DNA of 64,000 nucleotides. Origin: Cribrihabitans_A pelagius. Its GTDB lineage: Bacteria > Pseudomonadota > Alphaproteobacteria > Rhodobacterales > Rhodobacteraceae. Below are positions 24,265 through 33,010 of this stretch, in pieces (the stretch's first letter is position 1; each line of letters opens with the position of its first letter). The translations under genes and the position numbers were made by a program. The notes below the pieces were generated by a model. That model saw nothing but the letters and a program-made list of their open reading frames with translations, did no database searches and was not told the DNA's origin. Where the stretch lies: assembly GCF_048820915.1 (NCBI RefSeq), contig NZ_JBMERR010000009.1:107940-171939 (forward strand). The letters run 5' to 3'.

Positions 24265-24402
24265 GAAGCAAGCGCTGTCCGGGCAATCCATCCTGTCTCC
24301 CGGCAGCCGTGTTTCCCGGCGGGCCGGCGTGCAGGCAGCCCGGCGGGTCTGCGCCGGCTTTCCGATCTGTTCGCGCGTTTACCGGAAAGCCGGCGCTTTT
24401 TT
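24265..24402 (+). ncRNA. Candidate FnrL-activated small RNA
   Basis: No rightward gene lies between the antiporter and the LysR gene, yet a strong rightward terminator ends at 24402. A perfect FNR box sits where a class II site should be for a start at about 24265. That predicts a transcript of about 138 bases, GC-rich, ending in the 14-bp terminator stem. I see no ORF with an SD inside. The promoter -10 match is modest (3 of 6), so this is an inference from spacing plus terminator, not a recognised RNA family. Confidence 0.4.
24351..24402 (+). terminator. Strong rho-independent terminator with no annotated gene upstream
   Basis: GCGCCGGCTTTCCG (24351-24364) pairs perfectly over 14 bp with CGGAAAGCCGGCGC (24383-24396), loop of 18, then TTTTTT (24397-24402). 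This is a textbook terminator for rightward transcription. Confidence 0.8.
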
Positions 24403-24648
24403 CAGGAGCTGTCCGCAAGCGGCGCATTGCCGCCGCGCGGCGGCGAACCAGCTGAATGTAAGCGGCGGTTTATTCCTGCCGATCCCATACTCCTTCCCGG
24501 CGGAGCGCCCGGCGGAGCGCCCGGCCTCTGCCAAATCGCCGCCGCGCGGGCGCGCAGCGGCGAAACTTGGCGCAGTGTTGAAGAACTGTCTTTCCGCGAG
24601 GGCAGGCGCTCGATAATCAGCTCCCCGCTCTGATGTCTCAATCGCCGC

Positions 24649-24828
24649 TCAAAGCTGCTGCGGCCGCACGCAGCGCGTTTCCTGCGGCGGCCAGTGAAGC
24701 CAGCGCCGCAAACGCGCAATGAGGCCGCGCGGGCGGGGCAGGGGCCTTGCCGCGGGCAGCGGGCGCAGTTCCACGCAGTCCTGCCGGGCCGCGGTGAGCA
24801 TCGAACGGGCCAGGATGTCGGTCAGCAT
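24649..24828 (-). CDS. Small basic protein, 59 residues, divergent from the LysR gene
   Basis: The ATG at 24828 is preceded by AAGGAGAG at optimal distance, one of the best SDs in the window. The product begins MLTDILARSMLTAARQDCVE, continues with a Pro/Arg-rich middle, and has RLRRWLHWPPQ near the end. It is basic, with a short amphipathic start and two Cys. I do not recognise the family. It faces the LysR gene across 98 bases, the usual place for a LysR target gene. Real translation is likely from the SD; function is unknown. Confidence 0.55.
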   Translation of the reverse strand: MLTDILARSMLTAARQDCVELRPLPAARPLPRPRGLIARLRRWLHWPPQETRCVRPQQL

Positions 24829-24926
24829 CGGATCTCTCCTTCTTCCGGTTTCTGCCTTGGATGGTTGCGGGAATCACCCGGATTTGCGAGTCAGGAAAAA
24901 ACCCGTCATGTAAGTTGAGGTTCCAT

Positions 24927-25802
24927 ATGGACTGGATGCACATGCCGCCGCTCGCGGCGCTCAGGGCCTTTTCAGCCTTTGCCGAGACCGGCAGCGTGGT
25001 GCAGGCGGGGGCGGCGCTCAATGTCAGCCACGCTGCCATCAGCCAGCAGTTGCGCGCGCTGGAGGCGCATCTGGGCATCCCGCTTCTGGACCGCAGCGGC
25101 CGCAGCCTGGAGCTCACTGCCGAAGGAACCCATCTGGCCCGCGCCCTGCAGCTCGGCTTCGGTGCTATCCAGACCGCGGTGCTGGAACTTTCCGCGGCCG
25201 GTGCTGCCCGGCCGCTGCGGGTCACCTGCACGCCGATGTTTGCCTCGCACTGGCTGATGCCGCGGCTGGCGGGGTTCAGCGCGGCGCATCCCGAGGTAGA
25301 CCTGATGATTGAGCCCAGCGGCACCATCGCCGAACTGAAGCCCGGCGGCATCGACGTCGCCCTGCGCTACGGCGCGGGCAGCTGGCCGGGGCTGGAGACG
25401 GAGCCGCTTCTGCAGTCACCGATGGTGGTGATTGCCGCGCCAAGCCTGCTGGACGGCCGCGAGGTGGCCTCGCCCGAGGATCTGCTCGACTACCCCTGGC
25501 TGGAGGAACTCGGCACCTCGGAAGCCAGCCAGTGGCTGCGTTCCCGCGGGGTGGGGGAGGCGTTGCGCGGCAGCCGCACGCTCTTGCCCGGCAACCTGCT
25601 GATGCAGGCGGTGCGGGCGGGGCAGGGGGTCGCCGTGAGCGTGCGCCATTTCGTGACCGACGACCTGGCCGAGGGCCGCCTGGCCGAGCTGTTCACCGAG
25701 CCCGGCGGCCGCGGCTACCACATCGTGACCCGCCCCGGTGTGCTGCGCCCGGCGGTGCGCGCCTTCGTCGCGTGGCTGCGGCGCGAGCGCAGCGCCGCCT
25801 GA
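24927..25802 (+). CDS. LysR family transcriptional regulator (GcvA-like)
   Basis: 291 residues from the ATG with GAGG upstream. The N-terminal winged helix shows LAALRAFSAFAETGSVVQAG, then ALNVSHAAISQQLRALE and LLDRSGRSLELTAEG (about 8-72). The effector domain begins near 90 (PLRVTCTPMFASHWLMPRL) and has GIDVALRYGAG, wording typical of the GcvA/AmpR branch. The effector is unknown. The likely target is the divergent small gene at 24649-24828 and its own promoter. Confidence 0.9.
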   Translation: MDWMHMPPLAALRAFSAFAETGSVVQAGAALNVSHAAISQQLRALEAHLGIPLLDRSGRSLELTAEGTHLARALQLGFGAIQTAVLELSAAGAARPLRVTCTPMFASHWLMPRLAGFSAAHPEVDLMIEPSGTIAELKPGGIDVALRYGAGSWPGLETEPLLQSPMVVIAAPSLLDGREVASPEDLLDYPWLEELGTSEASQWLRSRGVGEALRGSRTLLPGNLLMQAVRAGQGVAVSVRHFVTDDLAEGRLAELFTEPGGRGYHIVTRPGVLRPAVRAFVAWLRRERSAA

Positions 25803-25932
25803 TGCCCGCCGCCCGCCACCGCGCCGGGGTCGCGCGGTGGGACTGGCCGGCCCGCACAGGCGGACTGCAAAGGCAGACTGTACTGGCGGCCGCGTCCGGA
25901 CCACGGCCAAAGATGCCTGCCCGATGCGCTTT

Positions 25933-25946
25933 TTGATCCACGTCAA
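25933..25946 (+). promoter_or_regulatory. FNR box upstream of ccoG
   Basis: TTGATCCACGTCAA matches the FNR consensus at 9 of 10 specified positions, centred about 69 bases before the ccoG start. A class II start site is predicted near 25981. Confidence 0.8.
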
Positions 25947-26008
25947 AGCCCGCCCCCGCGGCTTCTGGGACAAGGGCGCCAGACAGCCCCAGGACGGAGA
26001 CAATTTCC

Positions 26009-27562
26009 GTGAGCGATTCCAGCCCCGCCCCCAGCCTCTATGCCGCAAGGGAGCCGATCTTCCCGCGCCGCGTGTCCGGCCCGTTCCGCAACCTCAAATG
26101 GTACATCATGGCGGTGACCCTGGGGATCTACTACCTCACCCCCTGGATCCGCTGGGACCGCGGGCCGTCGCTGCCGGATCAGGCGGTGCTGCTGGATCTG
26201 GCGGGCCGGCGCTTCTACTTCTTCTGGATCGAGATCTGGCCGCATGAGTTCTACTTCGTCGCCGGCCTTCTGATCATGGCCGGGCTTGGCCTGTTCCTCT
26301 TCACCTCGGCGCTGGGCCGGGTCTGGTGCGGCTATGCCTGCCCCCAGACGGTCTGGACCGACCTTTTCATCCTGGTCGAGCGCTGGATCGAGGGCGACCG
26401 CAACGCCCGCCTCCGCCTGCACCGGCAGAAGAAGCTGGACTTCCGCAAGGCCCGTCTGCGGCTGATGAAATGGGCGGCCTGGCTGCTGATCGCGATGGCG
26501 ACGGGCGGCGCCTGGGTGTTCTACTTTGCCGACGCGCCCACGCTGGCGCGCGACCTCTTCACCCTCAACGCCCATCCCATCGCCTATACCACGGTGGCTG
26601 TGCTGACGTTCACCACCTTCTTGTTTGGCGGCTTCGCGCGGGAGCAGATCTGCATCTACGCCTGCCCCTGGCCGCGCATCCAGGCGGCGATGATGGATGA
26701 GGACACGCTGACCGTCGGCTACCGCGAATGGCGCGGCGAGCCGCGCGGCAAGGGCAATGTCCGCCGCCGCAGCCAGGCCGAGGCCGAAGCGGCGGAAAAG
26801 GCGGCCCAGGCGGCAGGCCCGGGGCAGGCGGTCTACCCCGGCACACCCTATCCCGGCCAGGACCTGGCGCAGGACCCCGCTTCCGCCCCTGAGGCCACCG
26901 GCCCCGGCGACTGCATCGACTGCATGGCCTGCGTCAACGTCTGCCCCATGGGCATCGACATCCGCGACGGCCAGCAGATGGAGTGCATCACCTGCGCGCT
27001 CTGCATCGACGCCTGCGACGACGTGATGGCGAAGATCGGCAAACCGCGCGGGCTGATCGACTACATGGCGCTGTCGGACGAGCCGATGGAGCGCGAGGGC
27101 CAGCCGCCGCGCAGCGTCTGGAAACACATCCTGCGCCCGCGCACCGTCATGTATACCGCACTCTGGGGGCTGGTCGGTCTGGGGCTGTTGTTTGCCCTCT
27201 TCATCCGCGCCGACATCGAGCTCACCGTGGCGCCCGAGCGCAACCCGACCTATGTCACCCTCTCCGACGGCGCCATCCGCAACACCTATGACGTGCGCCT
27301 GCGCAACAAGCATGGCGAGCCGCGGCTGTTCCAGCTGTCGCTGAAGGGCGATCCGGCGCTGCAGCTGGCGCTGGAAGGCCAGCCGGAAACCACCGTCGAG
27401 GTGCCTGCCGACACCGCGCTCCTGCAACGGGTCTACATCGTGGCGCCGCCGGGCTCCGGCCCGGCGCAGACGGCCGCCTCGCCGGTGCGGATCTGGGTCG
27501 AGGATCTCGACAGCGGCGAGCGCGCCCACAAGGACACCAGCTTCAACGGGGAGGAGAACTGA
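26009..27562 (+). CDS. ccoG: Cytochrome c oxidase accessory protein CcoG (FixG/RdxA)
   Basis: 517 residues, GTG start. Membrane iron-sulfur protein needed for cbb3 assembly; homologues reduce Cu(II) to Cu(I) for the CuB site. Membrane helices flank CGYACPQTVWTDLF and CIYACPWPR. A central ferredoxin-like segment has CIDCMACVNVCPMG and CITCALCIDACD, binding two [4Fe-4S] clusters. The C-terminal periplasmic immunoglobulin-like domain starts after the last helix (about 390). First gene of ccoGHIS behind an FNR box. Confidence 0.96.
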   Translation: MSDSSPAPSLYAAREPIFPRRVSGPFRNLKWYIMAVTLGIYYLTPWIRWDRGPSLPDQAVLLDLAGRRFYFFWIEIWPHEFYFVAGLLIMAGLGLFLFTSALGRVWCGYACPQTVWTDLFILVERWIEGDRNARLRLHRQKKLDFRKARLRLMKWAAWLLIAMATGGAWVFYFADAPTLARDLFTLNAHPIAYTTVAVLTFTTFLFGGFAREQICIYACPWPRIQAAMMDEDTLTVGYREWRGEPRGKGNVRRRSQAEAEAAEKAAQAAGPGQAVYPGTPYPGQDLAQDPASAPEATGPGDCIDCMACVNVCPMGIDIRDGQQMECITCALCIDACDDVMAKIGKPRGLIDYMALSDEPMEREGQPPRSVWKHILRPRTVMYTALWGLVGLGLLFALFIRADIELTVAPERNPTYVTLSDGAIRNTYDVRLRNKHGEPRLFQLSLKGDPALQLALEGQPETTVEVPADTALLQRVYIVAPPGSGPAQTAASPVRIWVEDLDSGERAHKDTSFNGEEN

Positions 27563-27564
27563 CC

Positions 27565-28059
27565 ATGGCAGCGGCAGACAAGGCTCCGGCGCAAGACGCC
27601 AAGCGCCCGCGCGAATTCACCGGCCGCCACGCGCTGATGGTCTTCGTCGGCGCCTTCACCGTGATCATTGGCGTCAACATCGCGCTGGCGGTCAATGCGG
27701 TTGCGACCTTCCCGGGGCTGGAGGTGAAGAACTCTTACGTCGCCAGCCAGCAGTTCGACACCCGCCGCACGGCGCAGGAGGCGCTGGGCTGGTCGGTCTA
27801 CGCCTCGGCGCAGGGGGATCGGGTGCGGCTGGAGATCACCGATGCCGGCGGCCGCCCGGTGGAAGTGGCCAAGCTCAGTGCGACCCTGGGCCGCGCGACC
27901 CACGTGCAGGACGACCAAGAGCTCGCCTTCGCCTTCGACGGCACCGCTTACGAGGCGCCCGCCGACCTTGGCCCCGGCAACTGGAACATCCGCATGGTGG
28001 CGCGGGCCAAGAATGGCACCGAGTTCACCCAGCGGGTAATCCTGCACGTGAAAGGCTGA
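27565..28059 (+). CDS. fixH: FixH/CcoH family protein
   Basis: 164 residues, 2 bases after ccoG. One membrane helix (about 24-46, ALMVFVGAFTVIIGVNIALA) and a periplasmic domain beginning VKNSYVASQQFD, a FixH hallmark. Required with CcoI for stable cbb3 assembly. SD GGGGAGGAG overlaps the end of ccoG, showing translational coupling. Confidence 0.95.
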   Translation: MAAADKAPAQDAKRPREFTGRHALMVFVGAFTVIIGVNIALAVNAVATFPGLEVKNSYVASQQFDTRRTAQEALGWSVYASAQGDRVRLEITDAGGRPVEVAKLSATLGRATHVQDDQELAFAFDGTAYEAPADLGPGNWNIRMVARAKNGTEFTQRVILHVKG

Positions 28060-28062
28060 GCC

Positions 28063-30249
28063 ATGAGCATGGCCGAACTTCGCCCCCCTGCCGCGGCCTG
28101 CCCGGGCTGCATCGCCCTGCCGCAGACCGCCCCCGAACCTGCGCCAACCGAGGCCCGCCTTGCGCTGTCGCTGCCGGGTGTGCATTGCCAGGCCTGCATC
28201 TCCACGGTGGAGCGCGGGCTTGCCGCGCTGCCGGGTGTCCGCTCCGCCCGGGTGAACCTGACGCTCAAGCGCGTGCTGGTGGAGGCCGCGCCGGACATGC
28301 AGGCCGCCGACCTGATCCCGACGGTGCAGGCGCTGGGCTACGAGGCGCATGAACTGGACCTCTCCGCGCTTGCCGCCCCCGCAAACGACCGCGCGGGGCG
28401 CGACCTCTTGATGCGGCTGGCGGTGGCTTTCTTTGCCACCATGAACGTGATGCTGCTGTCGATTTCGGTCTGGTCCGGGGCCTCCGACGCCACCCGCGAC
28501 ATGTTCCACTGGATCTCCGCCGCGATCACCTTCCCGGCCATCGTCTTCTCCGCCAAACCTTTCTTCGTGAATGCCTGGAGCGCGCTCCGCGCCCGGCGGC
28601 TCAACATGGACGTGCCGATCGTGCTGGCGCTGCTGCTGTCGCTGGTGACCTCGCTCTGGGAAGTCGCGCTTTCCGGCGCACACGCCTATTTCGACGCCGC
28701 GCTGATGCTCACCTTCTTTCTGCTCGCGGGCCGCTACCTCGATCACCGCACCCGCTCCGCCGCGCGCTCCGCTGCCGGGGAGCTGGCCGCGCTGGAGGTC
28801 CCCCGCGCAATCCGCCTGGAAGCGGGCGGCGAATGCGAGGTGCCGGTGGCAGACCTGGCTGCGGGCGACCTGATCCTGGTGCGGCCGGGCGGGCGGATGC
28901 CGGTTGATGGCGAAATCGTGCACGGCAATAGCGAGCTCGACCGCTCGCTGCTCACGGGCGAGACGGTGCCGGTTGCGGCTGCGCCGGGCATGGCGGTCTC
29001 GGCCGGCGAAGTGAACCTCACCGGCCCGCTCACGCTGCGCGCCACCGCGGTCGGGCAGGAGACCTCGCTGCACCGGATGGCGGATCTGGTCGCCATCGCC
29101 GAGTCGGGCCGTGCGCGCTACACCTCGCTCGCCGACAGCGCCGCCCGGCTCTATGCGCCCGGGGTGCATATCCTCTCGGCGCTCTCCTTCGCGGGCTGGT
29201 ATCTCTACACCTTCGACATCCGCACCTCGCTCAACATCGCCGCCGCGGTGCTGATCATCACCTGCCCCTGTGCACTGGGCCTTGCCGTGCCCGCGGTAAC
29301 CACCGCCGCCTCCGGCCGGCTGTTCCGCAAGGGGATGCTGATCAAGCACGCCACTGCGCTGGAACGCCTGGCCGAGGTCGACACCGTGGTCTTCGACAAG
29401 ACCGGCACGCTCACTGCCGGCACGCCCGAGGCAATCGGTTTGGAAGATCACCCGGCGGAGGACCTGGAGATCGCGCTGGCCCTGGCCGAAGCCTCCGCGC
29501 ATCCCCTTTCGGTCTCGCTCGCCCGCGCGGCACGCGCAATGGGCGTCACTCCGGCCGCTGTGACGGATATCACCGAGGTGCCGGGCTACGGCACCGAAGG
29601 CCGCCTCGATGGCACCCGCGTGCGGCTCGGCCGCGGCGAATGGGCTGGCGCCGGAGGCATGGAGACCGCCCGCACCGCCGCCTGGCTCGACACCGGCACC
29701 GGAGCGGCCAAAGCCTTCCACTTCGCCGACGCCCTGCGCCCCGGCGCCGCGGAGGCGGTCGCGGGCCTGCGCGCCTCCGGCAAGGAGGTGATTCTGCTCT
29801 CCGGCGACAGCGCCGCCGCGGTGGCCGACATGGCCGGGCGGCTGGGCATCTCGGAGTGGGTTGCAGGCGCGCTGCCGCAGGAGAAGGCCGAACGGGTGCA
29901 ACAGCTTGCGTCGGAGGGCCGCAAGGTCTTGATGGCGGGCGACGGGCTCAACGACACCGCGGCGCTGGCGGCGGCGCATGTCTCGGTCTCGCCCGCCTCG
30001 GCGCTCGATGCAGCCCGTGTGGCCTCCGACATCGTGCTCCTGGGCCAGGACCTGGCGCCGCTGGCCGAGGCCTGCGATCTCGCCGAAAAGGCCACCCGCC
30101 GCATCCGTGAGAACTTCCGCATCGCAACAGTATACAACGTGATCGCGGTGCCGCTGGCGGTCGCGGGCCTCGCGACGCCGCTGATTGCGGCGGCGGCGAT
30201 GTCGGCCTCCTCGCTCACCGTCTCCCTCAACGCGCTGCGGCTCAGATGA
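28063..30249 (+). CDS. ccoI: Cu+-exporting P1B-type ATPase CcoI (FixI)
   Basis: 728 residues. Supplies copper to the cbb3 oxidase by export to the periplasm. N-terminal CPGC and a heavy-metal-associated domain with GVHCQACISTVERG (about 40-53). Eight helices; the transport motif TCPCALGLAVP; DKTGTLTAGTPEA for phosphorylation; LLTGETVP in the actuator; GDGLNDTAALAAA at the hinge. The metal-site Cys pair and all catalytic blocks are intact. Three bases after fixH. Confidence 0.96.
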   Translation: MSMAELRPPAAACPGCIALPQTAPEPAPTEARLALSLPGVHCQACISTVERGLAALPGVRSARVNLTLKRVLVEAAPDMQAADLIPTVQALGYEAHELDLSALAAPANDRAGRDLLMRLAVAFFATMNVMLLSISVWSGASDATRDMFHWISAAITFPAIVFSAKPFFVNAWSALRARRLNMDVPIVLALLLSLVTSLWEVALSGAHAYFDAALMLTFFLLAGRYLDHRTRSAARSAAGELAALEVPRAIRLEAGGECEVPVADLAAGDLILVRPGGRMPVDGEIVHGNSELDRSLLTGETVPVAAAPGMAVSAGEVNLTGPLTLRATAVGQETSLHRMADLVAIAESGRARYTSLADSAARLYAPGVHILSALSFAGWYLYTFDIRTSLNIAAAVLIITCPCALGLAVPAVTTAASGRLFRKGMLIKHATALERLAEVDTVVFDKTGTLTAGTPEAIGLEDHPAEDLEIALALAEASAHPLSVSLARAARAMGVTPAAVTDITEVPGYGTEGRLDGTRVRLGRGEWAGAGGMETARTAAWLDTGTGAAKAFHFADALRPGAAEAVAGLRASGKEVILLSGDSAAAVADMAGRLGISEWVAGALPQEKAERVQQLASEGRKVLMAGDGLNDTAALAAAHVSVSPASALDAARVASDIVLLGQDLAPLAEACDLAEKATRRIRENFRIATVYNVIAVPLAVAGLATPLIAAAAMSASSLTVSLNALRLR

Positions 30250-30277
30250 GCCCGCGCCTGCAAACCGGGGTGGTCCG

Positions 30278-30436
30278 ATGAATGTGCTTGCCTATCTGAT
30301 TCCCATCTCCCTGATCCTCGGCGCCGCCGGGCTTGCCGCTTTTGTCTACACCGTGCGCAGCAACCAGTACGACGACCCCGAAGGCGACGCCCGCCGTATC
30401 CTGAGCGACGAATGGGACGATCAGCCCAAGCCGTGA
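30278..30436 (+). CDS. ccoS: cbb3-type oxidase assembly protein CcoS
   Basis: 52 residues. MNVLAYLIPISLILGAAGLA starts a single membrane helix; the tail SNQYDDPEGDARRILSDEW is the CcoS signature. Homologues are needed to insert haem and copper into cbb3. The ATG at 30278 is chosen over an in-frame upstream start inside ccoI because the family begins MNVL. Last gene of ccoGHIS. Confidence 0.95.
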   Translation: MNVLAYLIPISLILGAAGLAAFVYTVRSNQYDDPEGDARRILSDEWDDQPKP

Positions 30437-30489
30437 GCGGCAGGGCCTGAGGCGACGGAAAACCGCCGGATTGAGCAGGGGAGGGGGCA

Positions 30490-30627
<138 letters not shown>

Positions 30628-30937
30628 GAGGATGCCTTTTGCCAAAAAGGCAGAGGACGGGCGGGAGATGCTGCCTCCCTCGCGCAGGCAGGCAGGCGGG
30701 CAGGCAGGCTGCGGCGCAGGGCGGGTGGCCGCTTTCGGGCCCGCCGATGCCGCAGGACGTCCGGCGACGACACCGGTACCCCGCGCGCAGCCCGGCGTTT
30801 ACCACTCTAAGCCCGGTATTGTTCCTCCACCGTGCGGGACAAGGCCGGCAGGCCGCCGCGCATGAGGCTTTGCAGGATTTACTCGCGGACCTCACACCGT
30901 CAGGACCTGAAAATTGCGAGCCATCAGCCAGACCTTT
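30628..30937. other. Non-coding stretch after the scar
   Basis: Contains GCCTTTTGCCAAAAAGGC (30634-30651), a small hairpin of 8-bp stem just after the repeat, and GC-rich sequence with GGCAGGCAGGCGGGCAGGCA short direct repeats near 30687-30712. No credible gene. It leads into the orphan terminator at 30938. Confidence 0.5.
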
Positions 30938-30974
30938 GCACCGCAGGCCAAGGAGTTGGCCTGCGGTGCCTTTT
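30938..30974 (+). terminator. Strong rightward terminator downstream of ccoS
   Basis: GCACCGCAGGCCAA (30938-30951), loop GGAG, TTGGCCTGCGGTGC (30956-30969), then CTTTT. A perfect 14-bp stem. It is 500 bases past ccoS, so either the ccoGHIS message has a very long 3' end or another rightward transcript ends here. Confidence 0.75.
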
Positions 30975-30998
30975 GCCGGGTGCGGGACCGGCTTAGCC

Positions 30999-32696
30999 TC
31001 AGGACGGGCCGATCGGCTCGCAGGTCACGTTGCGGGCGTTCAGGCGGCGGCAGGCGAGTTCCGCGCTTTCCTGGGTCATGCCGAGGAAATTCGCCTCGAA
31101 TCCGCGGCGGGTCTTGGCCACCTTGCGCAATGAGCCGTCCAGCGTCTCCAGCTCCGACATGGCGGTGCGCAGGAGCACCTTCTCGGCCTGGTAGCGGCTG
31201 GTGTAGAGGCCGACATTGATGCCCCAGTAGCGCCCGCCCGAAGTGGAGAGCCGGGTCACCACCACCGGCTCCGGCTCGGCAGGCTTGCCGGCCAGCGCCA
31301 GCGAGGCCGGGCGCGCCAGCGGGCGCAGGCCGCTGAAGGGGGCGGCCGCAGCCGCGGCCGCCAACGCTGGCGCGGCCGCGGCTGCAGTGACAGTTGCGGC
31401 CGGCACCGCTTCGGCCAGGGCGGCACTGATGCTGCTGCGCAGAACCTCCCCCTTGGCCTGTGCGCCATCGGCGCTCACGCTCTGCACCGCTTCCAGGGGG
31501 GCGGCATCCTCGTCCGGCGTATCCGCATTGACCGCTGCCGTGTCCCCGGCGTCCGCCGCGGGCGTCTGCAGCGCCTCTTCCAGCGCCGCCACCACCAGCA
31601 CCGGGCTTGCGCTGCTGCCGGGACGCCGCTTCGGGCGCAGGCTGGAGGCCACCTGGCCGTTCACCCGGACTGTTTTGCCGGCAACGCCATGGGTCTCGCC
31701 CGCCTCGGCCATCACCACGGCGCCGCTGCCCTGGTAGGCCGGGCGCTGCGGGCGGCGCAGTGCTGCGCGGGTGGGGGCGCGGCGGAAGCCGAGATCCAGC
31801 AGCTCCGCCACTTTGGCATTGCGCGAAGTGGTGGACTTGCCGCCAAAGACGGTGGCGATGATGCGCTCCTCGCCGCGCCGGGCCGAAGCCACGAGGTTGA
31901 AGCCCGCCGCCCTCGTGTAGCCGGTCTTGATGCCGTCGGCGCCGCGGTAGGCGGCCAGCAGCCGCCGGTTGGTGTTGGGCACATGGCGCACGCCGGCATC
32001 GGTGGAGCGGCGCGAAAACAGGTTGTAGTACTCGGGATAGTCGTAAAGCAGATGCCGCCCCAGCTTGGTCATGTCGCGCGCGGTCGACAGATGCCCGCTG
32101 GCGGTCAGCCCATGCGCGTTCTTGAAGGTGGTCCGGCTCATCCCCAGAGCCTTGGCGGTGCGGGTCATCCGGCGCGCAAAGGCGGCTTCGGAGCCCGACA
32201 GTGTTTCACCGATGGCCGTCGCGGCGTCATTGGCCGATTTCACCGCGGCGGCGCGAATCAGGTAGCGGAAGGCGATCCGCTGGCCCGGGCGCAGCCCTAG
32301 TTTCGAGGGCTGCTCGGCGGCGGCGTTGCGGCTGATCTTCACCTTGGTATCGAGCGTGATCTCGCCGTTGCGCACCGCCTCAAACGCGATGTAGAGCGTC
32401 ATCATCTTGGTCAGCGAGGCCGGGTGCAGGCGGGCGTCGGCATTGCGCGAATGCAGCACCTCGTTGGTGCGGGCATCCACCACCATCGCCGCATAAGGGG
32501 CCGCGGCGGCCCGTTGCGGCTGGACCGCCAGCGCCAGAATCAGCAGCAGGAGCCCCGTTGCGGCCCAGAAGGACCGGCCCCGTGAAAAGGCCCGCAAACG
32601 GGTCCGGAAAGGGCTCCGGATATAGCTTTGGAAACGGGTCCGGTTGCACCGGTGTACTGCCGGCCAAACATGCCCGGCCTGCGCGATTTCTGCCAT
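30999..32696 (-). CDS. D-alanyl-D-alanine carboxypeptidase with SPOR domain
   Basis: 565 residues, much longer than classical DacA/C. A basic N-region and signal or anchor helix (about 43-62) precede the penicillin-binding domain: ASLTKMM (SxxK nucleophile), SAND (SxN) and GIKTGYT (KTG). A low-complexity Ala/Glu-rich linker follows (about 370-470). The last 80 residues (YWGINVGLYTSRYQAEKVLL and onward) form a SPOR domain binding denuded glycan at division sites. It trims the peptidoglycan pentapeptide in the periplasm. The fusion with SPOR suggests septal localisation. GAGG lies 5 bases before the ATG. Confidence 0.92.
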   Translation of the reverse strand: MAEIAQAGHVWPAVHRCNRTRFQSYIRSPFRTRLRAFSRGRSFWAATGLLLLILALAVQPQRAAAAPYAAMVVDARTNEVLHSRNADARLHPASLTKMMTLYIAFEAVRNGEITLDTKVKISRNAAAEQPSKLGLRPGQRIAFRYLIRAAAVKSANDAATAIGETLSGSEAAFARRMTRTAKALGMSRTTFKNAHGLTASGHLSTARDMTKLGRHLLYDYPEYYNLFSRRSTDAGVRHVPNTNRRLLAAYRGADGIKTGYTRAAGFNLVASARRGEERIIATVFGGKSTTSRNAKVAELLDLGFRRAPTRAALRRPQRPAYQGSGAVVMAEAGETHGVAGKTVRVNGQVASSLRPKRRPGSSASPVLVVAALEEALQTPAADAGDTAAVNADTPDEDAAPLEAVQSVSADGAQAKGEVLRSSISAALAEAVPAATVTAAAAAPALAAAAAAAPFSGLRPLARPASLALAGKPAEPEPVVVTRLSTSGGRYWGINVGLYTSRYQAEKVLLRTAMSELETLDGSLRKVAKTRRGFEANFLGMTQESAELACRRLNARNVTCEPIGPS

Positions 32697-33010
32697 GTCT
32701 GCCTCATGCCGCCGGTTGTCCGGCTGACTTCTGCCTGTTCACAGAATCCTAACACATCCGCGAGGCGAAAATAAACCGTCCGATCCGGGGGTTCTGCACC
32801 GCAGCCCGGCAACACTGCCGGCATCTTGGGGGTGAGCGGTGCGGAGCCGCTAGATACGGCAAAACCTAAGAAAGTGTTAATGAAAAAAGACTGCTGGCGG
32901 GCTTCCGCGCAGCCCTTGGAAAGGCAGAATCCCCCAGCGCCGCAGCCGCCCCGCCCGGGCCGCCGGACCCGATCCGGCCAGATCCGAATCCGCCCGGACC
33001 TGCACCAGAG
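32697..33010. other. Intergenic region between the HAD and carboxypeptidase genes
   Basis: About 310 bases upstream of the carboxypeptidase and downstream of the HAD gene (both leftward). It is less GC-rich around 32855-32890 (AAAACCTAAGAAAGTGTTAA), with TAACACA at 32750 and GTGTTAA at 32874 facing each other. It probably holds the carboxypeptidase promoter. No RNA or small gene was recognised. Confidence 0.5.

Noticed and set aside
27433..29979. 848-codon leftward frame over fixH/ccoI
   Set aside because: Antisense shadow of ccoI codon bias; composition not protein-like.
30185..30277. N-terminal extension of CcoS
   Set aside because: The added residues are an out-of-frame copy of ccoI coding sequence. 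The CcoS family begins at MNVL.
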